A stretch of DNA of 64,000 nucleotides from Kallipyga gabonensis (GTDB lineage Bacteria > Bacillota > Clostridia > Tissierellales > Peptoniphilaceae): the NCBI RefSeq assembly GCF_001286805.1, contig NZ_CXYV01000002.1, positions 248,001 through 312,000 of the forward strand, written 5' to 3'. Made by a program: the position numbers and the translations under genes. The notes under the pieces are model-generated. The model was given only the letters and a program-made list of their open reading frames with translations, had not been told where the DNA came from and ran no database searches. Of the stretch, positions 33,708 to 43,168 are shown piece by piece (the stretch's first letter is position 1; each line of letters starts with the position of its first letter).

Positions 33708-35358
33708 CGACCTCGGAAAGGGCATGGTTGAGTTTGGGGATGAGCTGCTTTTTCCGGGAGAGGAGGCCATCAGCTACAAAGGTGTGGTCCACAAGATTGG
33801 TGCCGAATTCCTTGGCCACCAGGTCGGCATGGTCCCCAGCCACCATGACCCGGGAGGACTCCCGGAAGATGTTGGTCATGAGGAGGAGGTAGGTGTCGTC
33901 CCCCTGCTCCTTGAGGATTCGGTTCATCTCCTTGTAGAGCTTGTCGGTGATCTCCCCTTGGATATTGTCTTCCATGGTGAAGACCTGGGCAACCCGGATC
34001 TTGTGCTTGTGGATGTCGAAGAATTTCACGTCCTCGGTCAGGATGTCCTTGGCCTTTTTGAAAGTCAGGTCGGTCCCGGCGGTGAACATTTCCATGGCAT
34101 AATCTTCCGGATCGATTCCGGCAATAGGGGCCAGGCGGGCGACAGCCTGACGGTCGGCTTCGGTCGTGGTCGGTGACCGGAAGAGGAGTGTGTCCGAGAT
34201 GATGGCCGAGCACATGAGGCCGGCGGCCAGACGGGAGGGGCGGATCCCCTGCTCATAATAAATCTGGGAGATGATGGTGGAGGTGCAGCCTACCGGGACA
34301 TTGCGGAAGTAAATGGGACCGGCCGTGGTCACGTTGGCCACCCGGTGGTGGTCGATGATCTCCAGGATCTCCGCCTGGTTGAGGTCGGGGATGGACTGGG
34401 AAGCTTCGTTGTGGTCGACCAGGATGACCTTTTTCTTTTCCGTGTTGATCAAGTGGTAACGGGAGATGGATCCGACGACCCGGTTCTGGGAATCCACGAT
34501 GGGGTAGGACCGGAAGCGGGTTGTGGCCATCTTCTGCTGGACATCCGGAAGGAAGTCGGTGGTATGAAAGTAGACCATGTTTTCGGTCGTCATGAGGAAG
34601 CCCACCGGAACGGCCTGGGGAAGGAGGCGGGTGGCGGTAAAGGTGGAGAGGCCCGTGGAAAGGACGGTGACCCGGTAGTCCTCGGCCAGGCGGGCCAGGT
34701 CCTCGCTCAGCTTGGTGTTGTTGGTCAGGATGAGGAGGGCAACCCCCTTCTTGATGGCGTCTTCCTGGGCATTTTCCCGGTCACCCACCAGAACAATGTC
34801 ATTTTCTTTAATGAGTTCATTGTCCACGTGGCTCATGGCGTAGATGGCAATGTCGCCGGAGATGGTCCGGGGGTCATCCGGGAGGTATTGGATCTCAGCG
34901 GAAAGGACATCCATGATGTTGGAAAGAGGCGTTTGGGACCGGCCCAGGATGTTGTCATTCCAAATGTTGGCATAGGAGTTGGCAATGTTGGACAGGGCAA
35001 TGATCCCGATCAGCTTCTCTTCCTCATCCACCACCGCCAGGTTGTTCTGGAAGTTGGCTTGGATGATTTCCGTGGCCTGGTAGAGGGAGGTTCCCGGAGA
35101 AATTCCGTAGGAGGAGTCGAAATTGATGTCACCCAAGATGGGTTGGATGGACTCCAGGTACTGGGGCGGCTTGGCTCCAAAATAATCCAGGACAAAGCGG
35201 GTTTCCTGGTTGAGTTCTCCCAGGCGGACCGGGATGGCTTCGACATCCCCGATCCGGTTCTTGAGCTCGGCATAGGCCAGCGCCGAACAAATGGAGTCCG
35301 TATCCGGGTTTTGGTGACCCGTGATAAAGACTTTTTCCTTATTCATTCCTTTGGTCAT
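33694..35358 (-). CDS. CBS/DRTGG-containing manganese-dependent inorganic pyrophosphatase (family II)
   Basis: The product is 554 residues, against about 310 for the plain enzyme. The DHH core is split: VFITGHQNPDTDSICSALAY at the N-terminus and IIDHHRVANV (DHH) near residue 335, with a DHHA2 part to the end. Between them lie two CBS halves around a DRTGG-like domain (about 70-300), the arrangement known to bind adenine nucleotides as regulators. It hydrolyses pyrophosphate in the cytoplasm. The first ATG (35358) has GAGGAG upstream and overlaps the ftsH end by 20 bases. Confidence 0.92.
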   Translation of the reverse strand: MTKGMNKEKVFITGHQNPDTDSICSALAYAELKNRIGDVEAIPVRLGELNQETRFVLDYFGAKPPQYLESIQPILGDINFDSSYGISPGTSLYQATEIIQANFQNNLAVVDEEEKLIGIIALSNIANSYANIWNDNILGRSQTPLSNIMDVLSAEIQYLPDDPRTISGDIAIYAMSHVDNELIKENDIVLVGDRENAQEDAIKKGVALLILTNNTKLSEDLARLAEDYRVTVLSTGLSTFTATRLLPQAVPVGFLMTTENMVYFHTTDFLPDVQQKMATTRFRSYPIVDSQNRVVGSISRYHLINTEKKKVILVDHNEASQSIPDLNQAEILEIIDHHRVANVTTAGPIYFRNVPVGCTSTIISQIYYEQGIRPSRLAAGLMCSAIISDTLLFRSPTTTEADRQAVARLAPIAGIDPEDYAMEMFTAGTDLTFKKAKDILTEDVKFFDIHKHKIRVAQVFTMEDNIQGEITDKLYKEMNRILKEQGDDTYLLLMTNIFRESSRVMVAGDHADLVAKEFGTNLVDHTFVADGLLSRKKQLIPKLNHALSEVDGHE

Positions 35359-37222
35359 GGTTCTCCTCTTCTGTCTTCTTTTCTTCCAAACTCTCCATCC
35401 CGTAGAATTCCAGGGACCGGTTGAGGATGTCCATAAATTCCTCTCCGGTGATGGTTTCTTTTTCCAGGAGATAGCCGGCGATGTCGTGGAGCTGACGTTC
35501 GTATTTCTCTAAGGTAGCATAGGCCTCCTCATGAGCCTGACTGATGATGGTCTGGACCATCTTGTCCACTTCCGAGGCGGTTCCGGGACCGGCCATGAGG
35601 TCGGTGTCGCTGCTCAGATAGGGAGAAGTGACCGTTTCCAAAGCGAGAAAACCGAACTCCTCCGTCATTCCGAACCGGGTAACCATGGCCCGGGCTAAAC
35701 GGGTGGCCTGAAGGATGTCGTTGGAAGCTCCGGTTGTCCGGGTATGGAAGACCAATTCTTCCGCTGACCGCCCCCCGGTCAGGACTTGGATCCGTTTGGC
35801 CAGGTCCTCCTGAGTTTCCAGGACCTTTTCCTCTTCATCCACCTGCATAGTATAGCCCAGGGCACCGGATGTTCTGGGGATAATGGTGATTTTAGTCACC
35901 GGGGCAGATAGCTTCTGCATGGCGGCAACCAGGGCATGACCGACTTCGTGGTAGGCGATGATCTTTTTGTCCCGGTCGGTGATGACGGCGTTCTTCTTCT
36001 GCTGACCGGCAATGACCGTCTCAACGGATTCGATGAGGTCTTCGGTCGTCACCTTGGACCGTCCCTGACGGACCGCCCGGAGAGCCCCTTCGTTAATGAT
36101 ATTGGCTAAATCGGCACCGGAAGTTCCCGCTGTCATCCGGGCGACCTGGGCAAAATTCACATCCTCGACCATGCGGACATCTTTGGCGTGAACCTTGAGG
36201 ATGTCTTCCCTGCCCCGAACGTCCGGAAGTTCCACACGAACTGTCCGGTCAAAACGGCCGGGTCGGGTCAGGGCGGGATCCAAGATTTCCGGCCGGTTGG
36301 TGGCTGCTAAAATGACCACTCCGGTATTGGCATCAAAGCCGTCCATCTCTGAGAGGAGCTGGTTGAGGGTCTGCTCCCGCTCGTCGTTTCCGCCTAAACC
36401 CCGTCCATCCCGACGCTTGCCGATAGCATCGATCTCGTCGATAAAGACGATGCAGGGAGCTTTTTTCTTAGCTTCCTTAAATAGATCCCGGACCTTGGAG
36501 GCTCCCATACCGACAAAGAGCTCAACAAATTCCGAACCCGAAATGATAAAGAAGGGAACATCCGCCTCCCCGGCCACAGCCTGGGCAAGGAGGGTCTTTC
36601 CGGTGCCCGGGGGGCCAACCAGGAGGACGCCCTTGGGACAAAGGGCCCCGATTTGCTCATATTTGCTGGAATTGTCCAGAAAGTCCACCACTTCATTGAG
36701 GGATTCCTTGGCTTCATCCTGACCGGCCACATCGGCGAAGGACTTGCCGGTTTCCGCTTTGACATAAACCTTGGCATTGGACTTGCCGAAGGACATGGCG
36801 TTCGATCCGGTCATGTTCTTCATGAGCTGGCGACCAATGAACCAGAAAATCGCCAGGGGAATCAAGAAGGTAATAAGGAAGGTCAGAATGGGATTGGGCG
36901 TTGAAGGTATTATCGCTCCGAATTCCACCCCTTTTTCTTTGAGGGTTTCCGTTAAGCTGGGGTCGTTCCATGGCCCGGTTTCATAAACCTGAGTATTCCC
37001 CTTGTCGTCCTTGGCTTCAAAGACGTAACGGTTTTCCTTGAGAGAGACTTTGGTGACCCGGTTCTTGTTCAAATCCTCAACAAAGGCGGAGAAGGGTACC
37101 TCCTTGACCTGCTTTTGTCGGAGGCCGGGAACCAAAAAAATTTGGGCTAAAATCAGGGCAGCCAGGACGATAATATAATAGTAAGTTATCTTACTGGGTT
37201 TCCTGTTTTTATTGTTTTTCAT
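35339..37222 (-). CDS. ftsH: ATP-dependent zinc metalloprotease FtsH
   Basis: The product is 627 residues from the ATG at 37222 (AAAGGAAG upstream; the frame stays open to 37447 without a site). Two membrane segments (about 12-33 and 110-130) flank an extracytoplasmic domain. Walker A is GPPGTGKT at 203-210, Walker B is [11 protein letters not shown], the second region of homology is RPGRFDRTV, and the zinc motif HEVGH lies near residue 425. It degrades membrane and some soluble proteins. First gene of the long minus-strand operon; the SPFH gene is divergent from it. Confidence 0.96.
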   Translation of the reverse strand: MKNNKNRKPSKITYYYIIVLAALILAQIFLVPGLRQKQVKEVPFSAFVEDLNKNRVTKVSLKENRYVFEAKDDKGNTQVYETGPWNDPSLTETLKEKGVEFGAIIPSTPNPILTFLITFLIPLAIFWFIGRQLMKNMTGSNAMSFGKSNAKVYVKAETGKSFADVAGQDEAKESLNEVVDFLDNSSKYEQIGALCPKGVLLVGPPGTGKTLLAQAVAGEADVPFFIISGSEFVELFVGMGASKVRDLFKEAKKKAPCIVFIDEIDAIGKRRDGRGLGGNDEREQTLNQLLSEMDGFDANTGVVILAATNRPEILDPALTRPGRFDRTVRVELPDVRGREDILKVHAKDVRMVEDVNFAQVARMTAGTSGADLANIINEGALRAVRQGRSKVTTEDLIESVETVIAGQQKKNAVITDRDKKIIAYHEVGHALVAAMQKLSAPVTKITIIPRTSGALGYTMQVDEEEKVLETQEDLAKRIQVLTGGRSAEELVFHTRTTGASNDILQATRLARAMVTRFGMTEEFGFLALETVTSPYLSSDTDLMAGPGTASEVDKMVQTIISQAHEEAYATLEKYERQLHDIAGYLLEKETITGEEFMDILNRSLEFYGMESLEEKKTEEENHDQRNE

Positions 37223-37415
37223 AGGCTTCCTTTCTTCATTGATCCGATCTTGAATCCCCGGAATTGGGTATACATTTTTTAAGGTTGGATTTGGGACTTG
37301 TTCATTTTTACCCATCCTGTCCCTTTCCACCGACAAAGCTGTCATTGATGTCGGAAAATCCGGCGGGAGAGCCGGGCGAAAAACCCGCATTTGAATTGAG
37401 TGCAAGGAGGAAAGA

Positions 37416-38792
37416 ATGGGATTAATTAAAGCAGCGGCAGGGGCCATCGGTGGCGGTTTAGGCGATGCCTGGCTGGAAACGGTGGAATCGGCCTACATGG
37501 GGCCGGAAGTCATCACCGCACCCGGAGTCTCCCGGTCAAAGGATGATCGGAGAAATTCCAACACAACGAAGACCCCCGATACGATTTCCAATGGCTCCAT
37601 CATTCACGTCGGCGTTAACCAATGCATGCTCCTCATCGATGGTGGAAAGATCATCGACTACACGGCAGAGCCCGGCTATTTCAAGGTGGACCATTCCTCC
37701 ATGCCCTCCATTATGAATGGGGAATTGGGCGAATGGGTGAAGGAGTCCTTCAATCGTTTCCGCTTTTCCGGTTCAACCCCGCTGAAGCAACAAGCTTATT
37801 ATATCAACCTCCAGGAAATTCGGGGAATTAAGTTCGGCACCCCCAGCCCCGTTTCCTACTTTGATAATACCTATAATGCGGAGCTCTTTCTCCGGGCTTT
37901 CGGCACCTACACCATCCGGGTTGTCGACCCCATTCTCTTCTATAGGGAGGTAGCCGACCACGATGCGACGGCCTCCGTGACCATGCAGGATGTCAATGAA
38001 CAGTACCGCAATGAGTTCCTGACGGCCTTCCAGACTGCCTTAAACCGCTTCTCCCGTGAAGGAGAACGAATCGTCTATATCAACTCCCACGGCCAGGAAC
38101 TGGCTGACTATATGCAGGAAGTCCTGGACGACAAGTGGCGGAAAGAAAGAGGGATGGTGGTGGAAAATGTGGCCATTGCCTCTATCTCCTATGACGAAGA
38201 ATCCCGCAAGCTAGTCGAGATGCGGAACAAGGGGGCAATGCTTGGCGATCCCTCCATCCGGGAAGGTTACGTCCAAGGGTCCATCGCCCGCGGCCTGGAA
38301 GCAGCGGGATCAAATGAAGCCGGTGCCGGTCAAACCTTCATGGGCATGGGGGTCGGTATGAACGCCATGGGACAGGGAATGGGCCAGTTCTCCCAGACCA
38401 ATGCTCAGCAGATGGCGGAGGAAGCCAAGAAGAACCAGTCGGTTTCCAGCGGGGCTGGTAGGTCCGGTGGCGATGGTGTCGCTGGTGGTGCCGGCGGGGC
38501 TGGTGCCGCTGCTGGCGGTGGCCTCGCAGGCGGTAGCGGTGAGCCCAGTGGCGGTCCCAATGGCGTCGCTTCCAACGGGGCTTCCGCCTCCGATCGCTGG
38601 ATTTGCCCGGAATGTAACCATGAGAATAGCGGAAAATTCTGTTCAAATTGTGGAAGAAAGAAGCCGGAAGCGGTCGCCGCCCACTGCCCCAACTGCGGAC
38701 AGGTTTTGGAGGATCCCACTGCCAAGTTCTGCTCCAATTGCGGCCACAAGCTGACTACCCCCTCGGAAGAAACCTCTCAGGAAGAGAAATAA
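37416..38792 (+). CDS. SPFH domain protein with two C-terminal zinc ribbons (YdjI-like)
   Basis: The product is 458 residues. The N-terminus MGLIKAAAGAIGGGLGDAWL is typical of YdjI/virion-core-like SPFH proteins; the SPFH domain spans about 60-290. A Gly/Ala/Ser-rich linker follows (about 340-385), then two zinc ribbons: CPECNHENSGKFCSNCG and CPNCGQVLEDPTAKFCSNCG. Such proteins form membrane-associated assemblies and in Bacillus are linked to envelope-stress control of membrane fluidity. The linker DNA is built of imperfect GGTGGC-type repeats and could vary in length. SD AAGGAGG is 6 bases upstream. Confidence 0.9.
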   Translation: MGLIKAAAGAIGGGLGDAWLETVESAYMGPEVITAPGVSRSKDDRRNSNTTKTPDTISNGSIIHVGVNQCMLLIDGGKIIDYTAEPGYFKVDHSSMPSIMNGELGEWVKESFNRFRFSGSTPLKQQAYYINLQEIRGIKFGTPSPVSYFDNTYNAELFLRAFGTYTIRVVDPILFYREVADHDATASVTMQDVNEQYRNEFLTAFQTALNRFSREGERIVYINSHGQELADYMQEVLDDKWRKERGMVVENVAIASISYDEESRKLVEMRNKGAMLGDPSIREGYVQGSIARGLEAAGSNEAGAGQTFMGMGVGMNAMGQGMGQFSQTNAQQMAEEAKKNQSVSSGAGRSGGDGVAGGAGGAGAAAGGGLAGGSGEPSGGPNGVASNGASASDRWICPECNHENSGKFCSNCGRKKPEAVAAHCPNCGQVLEDPTAKFCSNCGHKLTTPSEETSQEEK

Positions 38793-38830
38793 TAGCAAAG
38801 TGAATCCCTCTACCCAGGAAATAAGGATGG

Positions 38831-38874
38831 GGCTGTGTCAGAATGAGCCAATCTTCTGACACAGCCTCTTTTTT
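38831..38874 (+). terminator. terminator after the SPFH gene
   Basis: Perfect 13-base arms GGCTGTGTCAGAA (38831-38843) and TTCTGACACAGCC (38854-38866), followed by TCTTTTTT. Confidence 0.88.
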
Positions 38875-38925
38875 GGGGCACACATCTTTCGGGAGATAGC
38901 TATGAGGAGACTTGACAGATCCTTG

Positions 38926-39240
38926 TTCCCGGTCAGACCCTGATAGCCTTTGGATTAAATAATTTGTCAGGGTTTCAGGCCCTGACAAATTTGCTATCTG
39001 ACAAATTAACAGGGCCTCTTTTCGCCCTGCTATTTTTATGATTCGTAAGATTATCAGGGTTCCAGACCCTGATAATTTTGCAATTCGCTCATCTAACAGG
39101 GCAATTTTCTACCCTGCTTTTTTCCAGATTTTTCGAAATATCAGGGTTCACAACCCTGATATTCTAGTATTTCTACAAATCATCAGGGCTCCAGACCCTG
39201 ATAGTCGTGAGTTTTGCCCAATTATCAGGGACCGCCCTGG
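38926..39240. repeat. alternating 42/45-bp hairpin repeat array (family B, locus 2)
   Basis: CAGGG cores begin at 38968, 39010, 39055, 39097, 39142, 39184 and 39226 (spacings 42, 45, 42, 45, 42, 42); a decayed half unit precedes them from about 38926. Long arms include AATTTGTCAGGG/CCCTGACAAATT in the first unit and AATATCAGGGTT/AACCCTGATATT in the fifth. It lies between the convergent SPFH and LysR genes; the rest of the gap to 39365 is very GC-rich and shows nothing else. Confidence 0.92.
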
Positions 39241-39365
39241 CCGGGCCCGATCCCGCCGCTAGCCGGCGGTAAGCCCTGCCCTGGCGGCTCCCCGTTTCCG
39301 CCATGGGCCAGGGTAACCCCTCCCGGCCCACCCAGGGCCTCCACCCACCTCCCCGCTCTCTAATT

Positions 39366-40241
39366 TTAATGTTCTTGGAAGAAGCGGATCATGTCCTTCA
39401 TAGGCTGGCTCAGCCATTTTTTCTTGTGGTAGATCAGCTGGCGGTTCATGGACAGGTGGAAGTCCTCCACGGGGAGAATCTTCAGGGTGCCATCGGCCTT
39501 GTGGTGGCGGAGGGAGTACTTGGGCAGGAAAGAAATCCCGCAATTTTCCTCAATCAGCCGGAGGATGATGTCCGTGTTAGGCACCTCTAAACGGGCTTGG
39601 ATCTCCAATCCTCGTTTAGCCAATTCCTGCTCAAAGGCAAAGCGGTAATTGTCATTTTTCTCCGTCAAAAGGAAATTTTCTTCCATAAGATCTTCTAGTT
39701 TGATCCGATCTTTTTCCGCAAGAGGATTATCCCGATGAGCGATAAAGCATAGATCCTCTTCCTCATCCACCGGTTTGATCCAATTGACATCATACAGTGG
39801 CCGATCAAAAAGATAAGCCAGATCCAATTCATTGCTATTGAGCATCCGCTCAATCTGCCAGGGAGATCCGGTGGTAATCCGAACCGACTGGTCAGGATGG
39901 GCCCGATAAAAGGTCATGAGAACATCCTGGACAAAAGAATTGCAGAGGGAGTGGATGGTTCCCAGGTGGATGGGATCCCGGATAGGTGCGTGTTCCATGT
40001 CATACTCCGCCTGACGGCAGGCCGCCATGATGGATTGGGCATGGTTATACAATAGCTGGCCATGAGCCGTCAGCCGGACGCCTTTACCGATCCGGTCGAA
40101 AAGCTGGGTATGGAACTCCTCCTCCAACTGCTGGATCTGGATGGTAATGGCTGATTGGGTGTAACGCAGCTCTCGAGCCGCTTGAGAAAAAGATCCTCGG
40201 TCCGCCACTCTGATAAACGTTTTTAAGTATGCCAGTTTCAT
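39366..40241 (-). CDS. LysR family transcriptional regulator
   Basis: The product is 291 residues. The N-terminal helix-turn-helix is textbook (MKLAYLKTFIRVADRGSFSQ, then AARELRYTQSAITIQIQQLE) followed by the LFDRIGKGVRLTAHG wing; the effector domain covers about 90-290. It is divergent from sdaAB-sdaAA across a 179-base gap and is therefore the likely regulator of serine catabolism; the effector is not known. SD AAGGGGGGA is upstream. Confidence 0.9.
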   Translation of the reverse strand: MKLAYLKTFIRVADRGSFSQAARELRYTQSAITIQIQQLEEEFHTQLFDRIGKGVRLTAHGQLLYNHAQSIMAACRQAEYDMEHAPIRDPIHLGTIHSLCNSFVQDVLMTFYRAHPDQSVRITTGSPWQIERMLNSNELDLAYLFDRPLYDVNWIKPVDEEEDLCFIAHRDNPLAEKDRIKLEDLMEENFLLTEKNDNYRFAFEQELAKRGLEIQARLEVPNTDIILRLIEENCGISFLPKYSLRHHKADGTLKILPVEDFHLSMNRQLIYHKKKWLSQPMKDMIRFFQEH

Positions 40242-40329
40242 AATATCCCCCCTTGATCACTTTGCTCATTGAAAGACCAAAAAGTATAGATGATAAAACT
40301 ATTTTATCAGTTCCATAAAAAGCTTGCAA

Positions 40330-40358
40330 TTTACAAATAGGTTACGTTTTCCTATACT
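40330..40358 (+). promoter_or_regulatory. sigma-A-type promoter for sdaAB-sdaAA
   Basis: TTTACA at 40330-40335, 17-base spacer, TATACT at 40353-40358, about 60 bases upstream of the sdaAB start. It lies in the LysR/sdaAB intergenic region. Confidence 0.6.
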
Positions 40359-40420
40359 TATAGATAAAAGAGGATGATTTAATAAAGAAGGTCGTCAAAA
40401 AAGAAAGGAATAGAGGTCCT

Positions 40421-41089
40421 ATGAACGTATTTTCAATTATCGGCCCCGTCATGATCGGGCCCTCTTCTTCCCATACGGCAGGAGCTTGCCGGATTGGAAG
40501 GATCGTCTACCTTATGACCCATGGCACCCCCTTGAAAAAGGTCACCATCGAACTGTCCGGATCCTTCGCCCACACCTACCAGGGGCATGGCACCGACAAG
40601 GCCATCATCGCCGGGCTCATGGGTTATCAAACGGATTCCATCGAAATCCGCGATGCCCTCCACATTGCTCGCGATCGGGGAATTGACTTCACCTTCGTTC
40701 CTACCCATATCCCGGACTCCCATCCCAACACTGCCCGGATCACCTATGAGTTGGAAAATGGAGAAAAGGGCTCCCTGATGGGGGCTTCCATCGGCGGCGG
40801 AAACATCCGCGTCGAAGCCGTTAACGGCATGCAGGTCAACCTGACCGGCGAGCGGACTACCGTCATGGTCCTCCACAATGACGTTCCCGGCGTTATCGCC
40901 GACGTCACCTCCATGATTTCGGAAAAATACAGCCAGCTCAACATCTGCAACTTCACCCTGGGCCGCCAGGAAAAAGGCGGATTAGCCCTCATGACCATGG
41001 AATTTGATAATCCCTGCCCCGATAGTCTCAAAGAAGATATTGAGCAAGTGGATGAAGTGGTCAACACGGTTGTTTTCCCGGCGATATAG
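40421..41089 (+). CDS. sdaAB: L-serine ammonia-lyase, iron-sulfur type, beta subunit
   Basis: The product is 222 residues. The N-terminal SIIGPVMIGPSSSHTAGACR is the serine dehydratase beta-chain signature, and the C-terminal TTVMVLHNDVPGVIADVTSM starts an ACT domain. With the alpha subunit it converts L-serine to pyruvate and ammonia in the cytoplasm, an energy-yielding step in amino-acid fermenters. The two genes are 9 bases apart and follow a divergent LysR gene. Confidence 0.95.
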   Translation: MNVFSIIGPVMIGPSSSHTAGACRIGRIVYLMTHGTPLKKVTIELSGSFAHTYQGHGTDKAIIAGLMGYQTDSIEIRDALHIARDRGIDFTFVPTHIPDSHPNTARITYELENGEKGSLMGASIGGGNIRVEAVNGMQVNLTGERTTVMVLHNDVPGVIADVTSMISEKYSQLNICNFTLGRQEKGGLALMTMEFDNPCPDSLKEDIEQVDEVVNTVVFPAI

Positions 41090-41098
41090 GAGGTAAAT

Positions 41099-42016
41099 AT
41101 GGTAAAAGAATTTTATTCCATTCAAGAAATGGTAGATGAAGCCCAGGAAAGAAAGATCAAGCTCTCCGACCTTATCCTCGAATACCAGGCCCAGGAAATG
41201 GGCAAGAGCCAGGAGGACCTTCTCCAAATCATGGATGACTACTTCCAGGTCATGATTGATGGCACCCACTTCCACGAAGAGGACAACCTCCCCTCCACCT
41301 CCGGCCTGACCGGGGGCGAATCGGAAAAGATCATGGCCTATGCCCGCGAACATGACGGCGGCTTCGCCGGCTCCTTCTTCACCAAAGCACTCGCAAGAGG
41401 AGTCTCCGTCTCCAACTGCAATGCCGCCATGGGACAAATCGTCGCTACGCCAACGGCCGGATCCTGTGGCATCCTCCCCGGCTGCCTGGTCACCATGTTG
41501 GAAGATGACGGCGTTGACCGGGACAAACTGGTCCGTGCCCTCTTTGTCGCTGCAGGCTTCGGCATCGTCATTGCCCGAACCGCCTCCATTGCCGGTGCTG
41601 AGGGCGGCTGCCAGGCCGAGTGCGGATCCGCTTCCGGCATGGCCGCCGCTGCCATGGTGGAAGTCCTGGGCGGAACCCCCGCTCAATCGGCAGATGCCTG
41701 TGGGATGGCCCTGATCAACCAGCTGGGCCTGGTCTGCGACCCCGTAGCCGGCCTGGTCGAAATCCCCTGCGTCAAACGGAATGCCGGCTCCATCGCCATC
41801 GCCCTATCCGCCGCTACCATGGCTATGGCGGGCGTTGACCTCTATATTCCTGTCGATGAAGTCATCGCCGCCATGAAAAAGATCGGCGATACCCTCCCCG
41901 CCTCCCTCAAGGAAACCGCCGGCGGCGGACTGGCCCAAACCGCGACCGGACGGGCCCTCCGCGACAAGGTCTTCGGCAAGATTAAACATGAGGAAGCCGA
42001 AGAATCGCTCGACTAA
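41099..42016 (+). CDS. sdaAA: L-serine ammonia-lyase, iron-sulfur type, alpha subunit
   Basis: The product is 305 residues. The catalytic core has ATPTAGSCGILPGCL (about 119-133), EGGCQAECGSASGMAAAAM (about 169-187) and CDPVAGLVEIPCVKRNAGS (about 212-230); the cysteines in these segments carry the 4Fe-4S cluster that binds the serine hydroxyl. It needs the beta subunit from the gene just upstream. SD TAGGAGGTAAAT precedes the ATG, and a terminator follows 17 bases after the stop. Confidence 0.95.
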   Translation: MVKEFYSIQEMVDEAQERKIKLSDLILEYQAQEMGKSQEDLLQIMDDYFQVMIDGTHFHEEDNLPSTSGLTGGESEKIMAYAREHDGGFAGSFFTKALARGVSVSNCNAAMGQIVATPTAGSCGILPGCLVTMLEDDGVDRDKLVRALFVAAGFGIVIARTASIAGAEGGCQAECGSASGMAAAAMVEVLGGTPAQSADACGMALINQLGLVCDPVAGLVEIPCVKRNAGSIAIALSAATMAMAGVDLYIPVDEVIAAMKKIGDTLPASLKETAGGGLAQTATGRALRDKVFGKIKHEEAEESLD

Positions 42017-42033
42017 ACTCTCCCCATAATAAT

Positions 42034-42066
42034 GACCACGCCGGAATTCCGGCGTGGTCTTTTTTG
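42034..42066 (+). terminator. terminator after sdaAA
   Basis: Perfect palindrome of 26 bases (42034-42059, GACCACGCCGGAA and complement), followed by six T. Confidence 0.9.
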
Positions 42067-42120
42067 TTGTCAACCATTTTTATTATTTAGTTGACACACC
42101 TCCCTCCCATACTTTACAAT
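42067..42120 (+). promoter_or_regulatory. birA-bioY promoter with BirA-type operator
   Basis: TTGACA (42091-42096), an 18-base spacer and TACAAT (42115-42120) make a good sigma-A promoter. Over its -35 lies an inverted repeat TTGTCAACC (42067-42075) and GTTGACAC (42090-42097), matching the known biotin-repressor pattern (TTGTtAACC ... GGTTAACAA) with slightly altered halves. It precedes the gene for a BirA with a DNA-binding domain and then bioY. Confidence 0.75.
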
Positions 42121-42147
42121 AATCCCAGTTTCTACCAAGGAGGACTT

Positions 42148-43137
42148 ATGACTGATCCGACAAAAAAATTCCAACTCCTAACCCTTCTACAGGAAGCCAA
42201 AGAGGATGAGCGGCTCCTCTCCGGGTCTGACCTGGGCCGGGCCATGGACATCTCCCGACAGGCGGTCTGGAAGATGGTCAAAGGCATGGAGGAAGAGGGC
42301 TTCGCTATCCCCTCATCCTCCGGAGGCTACTCCCTGGAAGCCCTGCCCAAGGCCCTCCACCCGGAGGCCCTCCGACTCCTCCTCCCCCCACCCTACGATG
42401 AGGGGGGCATCCGGATCCTGGAGGACACCGCCTCCACCAACCTGGATGCCAAAAACCTCCTGGATGAGACCCGGGCTGAATGCGTGATCGTCGCCTCTAA
42501 GGCCCAATCCAATGGCCGGGGTCGCCTGGGCCGATCCTTCTTCTCCCCGCCCGGCGGACTCTACTTCTCTTTCGCCTGGCGGAACCATGAGAACCAGAAG
42601 AATTTCGGCCTCATCACCATCTTCGCTGCCGTTGCCCTCCACAAAGCAGTTCAGGACCTCTACCAAATCCCAACCACCATCAAATGGGTCAACGATGTGG
42701 AGAAAAGGGGGAAGAAAATCTCCGGCATTCTGACCGAAGGCCGGGCCGGCCTGGAAAGCGGCCGGATCGACACCATCGTCTGCGGGATCGGAACCAACCT
42801 CTTCACCCCGAAAGGCGGCTTCCCCGAGGACATCCGGGACCGGGCAGGTGCCCTCTTCGATTCCCCTCCTGGGGATTTCGACTACAACCTCCTTCTTGCC
42901 CGAATCCTCCACAATTATCTGGACTTCCAGATCCATCCCGACCTAGGCCTGGATCTCTACCGTAAAGCCTGCTCGACCTTGGGCAAAACCATCGCCTTTG
43001 AAGAAATGGGAACTTCCTCCCCCACCGTCATGAAGGGAAAGGCACTTGCCATCGATGACCTGGGCGGCCTGGTGGTGACCACTTCCCATGGGCAAGAAAA
43101 GACCCTCCGCTTCGGAGAAGTCCAAATCCTCAAATAA
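42148..43137 (+). CDS. birA: bifunctional biotin-protein ligase / biotin operon repressor
   Basis: The product is 329 residues from the ATG at 42148 (AAGGAGG 7 bases upstream; an in-frame ATG at 42091 lies within the promoter). The N-terminal 65 residues form a winged helix (SGSDLGRAMDISRQAVWKMV). The ligase core has GRGRLGRSFFSPPGGLYFS (about 122-140, adenylate-binding), IKWVNDVEKRGKKISGILTE (about 176-195) and a small C-terminal SH3-like domain. It attaches biotin to carboxylase carrier domains and represses biotin genes when biotin is plentiful. Followed 31 bases later by bioY. Confidence 0.93.
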   Translation: MTDPTKKFQLLTLLQEAKEDERLLSGSDLGRAMDISRQAVWKMVKGMEEEGFAIPSSSGGYSLEALPKALHPEALRLLLPPPYDEGGIRILEDTASTNLDAKNLLDETRAECVIVASKAQSNGRGRLGRSFFSPPGGLYFSFAWRNHENQKNFGLITIFAAVALHKAVQDLYQIPTTIKWVNDVEKRGKKISGILTEGRAGLESGRIDTIVCGIGTNLFTPKGGFPEDIRDRAGALFDSPPGDFDYNLLLARILHNYLDFQIHPDLGLDLYRKACSTLGKTIAFEEMGTSSPTVMKGKALAIDDLGGLVVTTSHGQEKTLRFGEVQILK

Positions 43138-43168
43138 TTTTTTCATTCGCTCAAGAAAGGAGCTTTTC

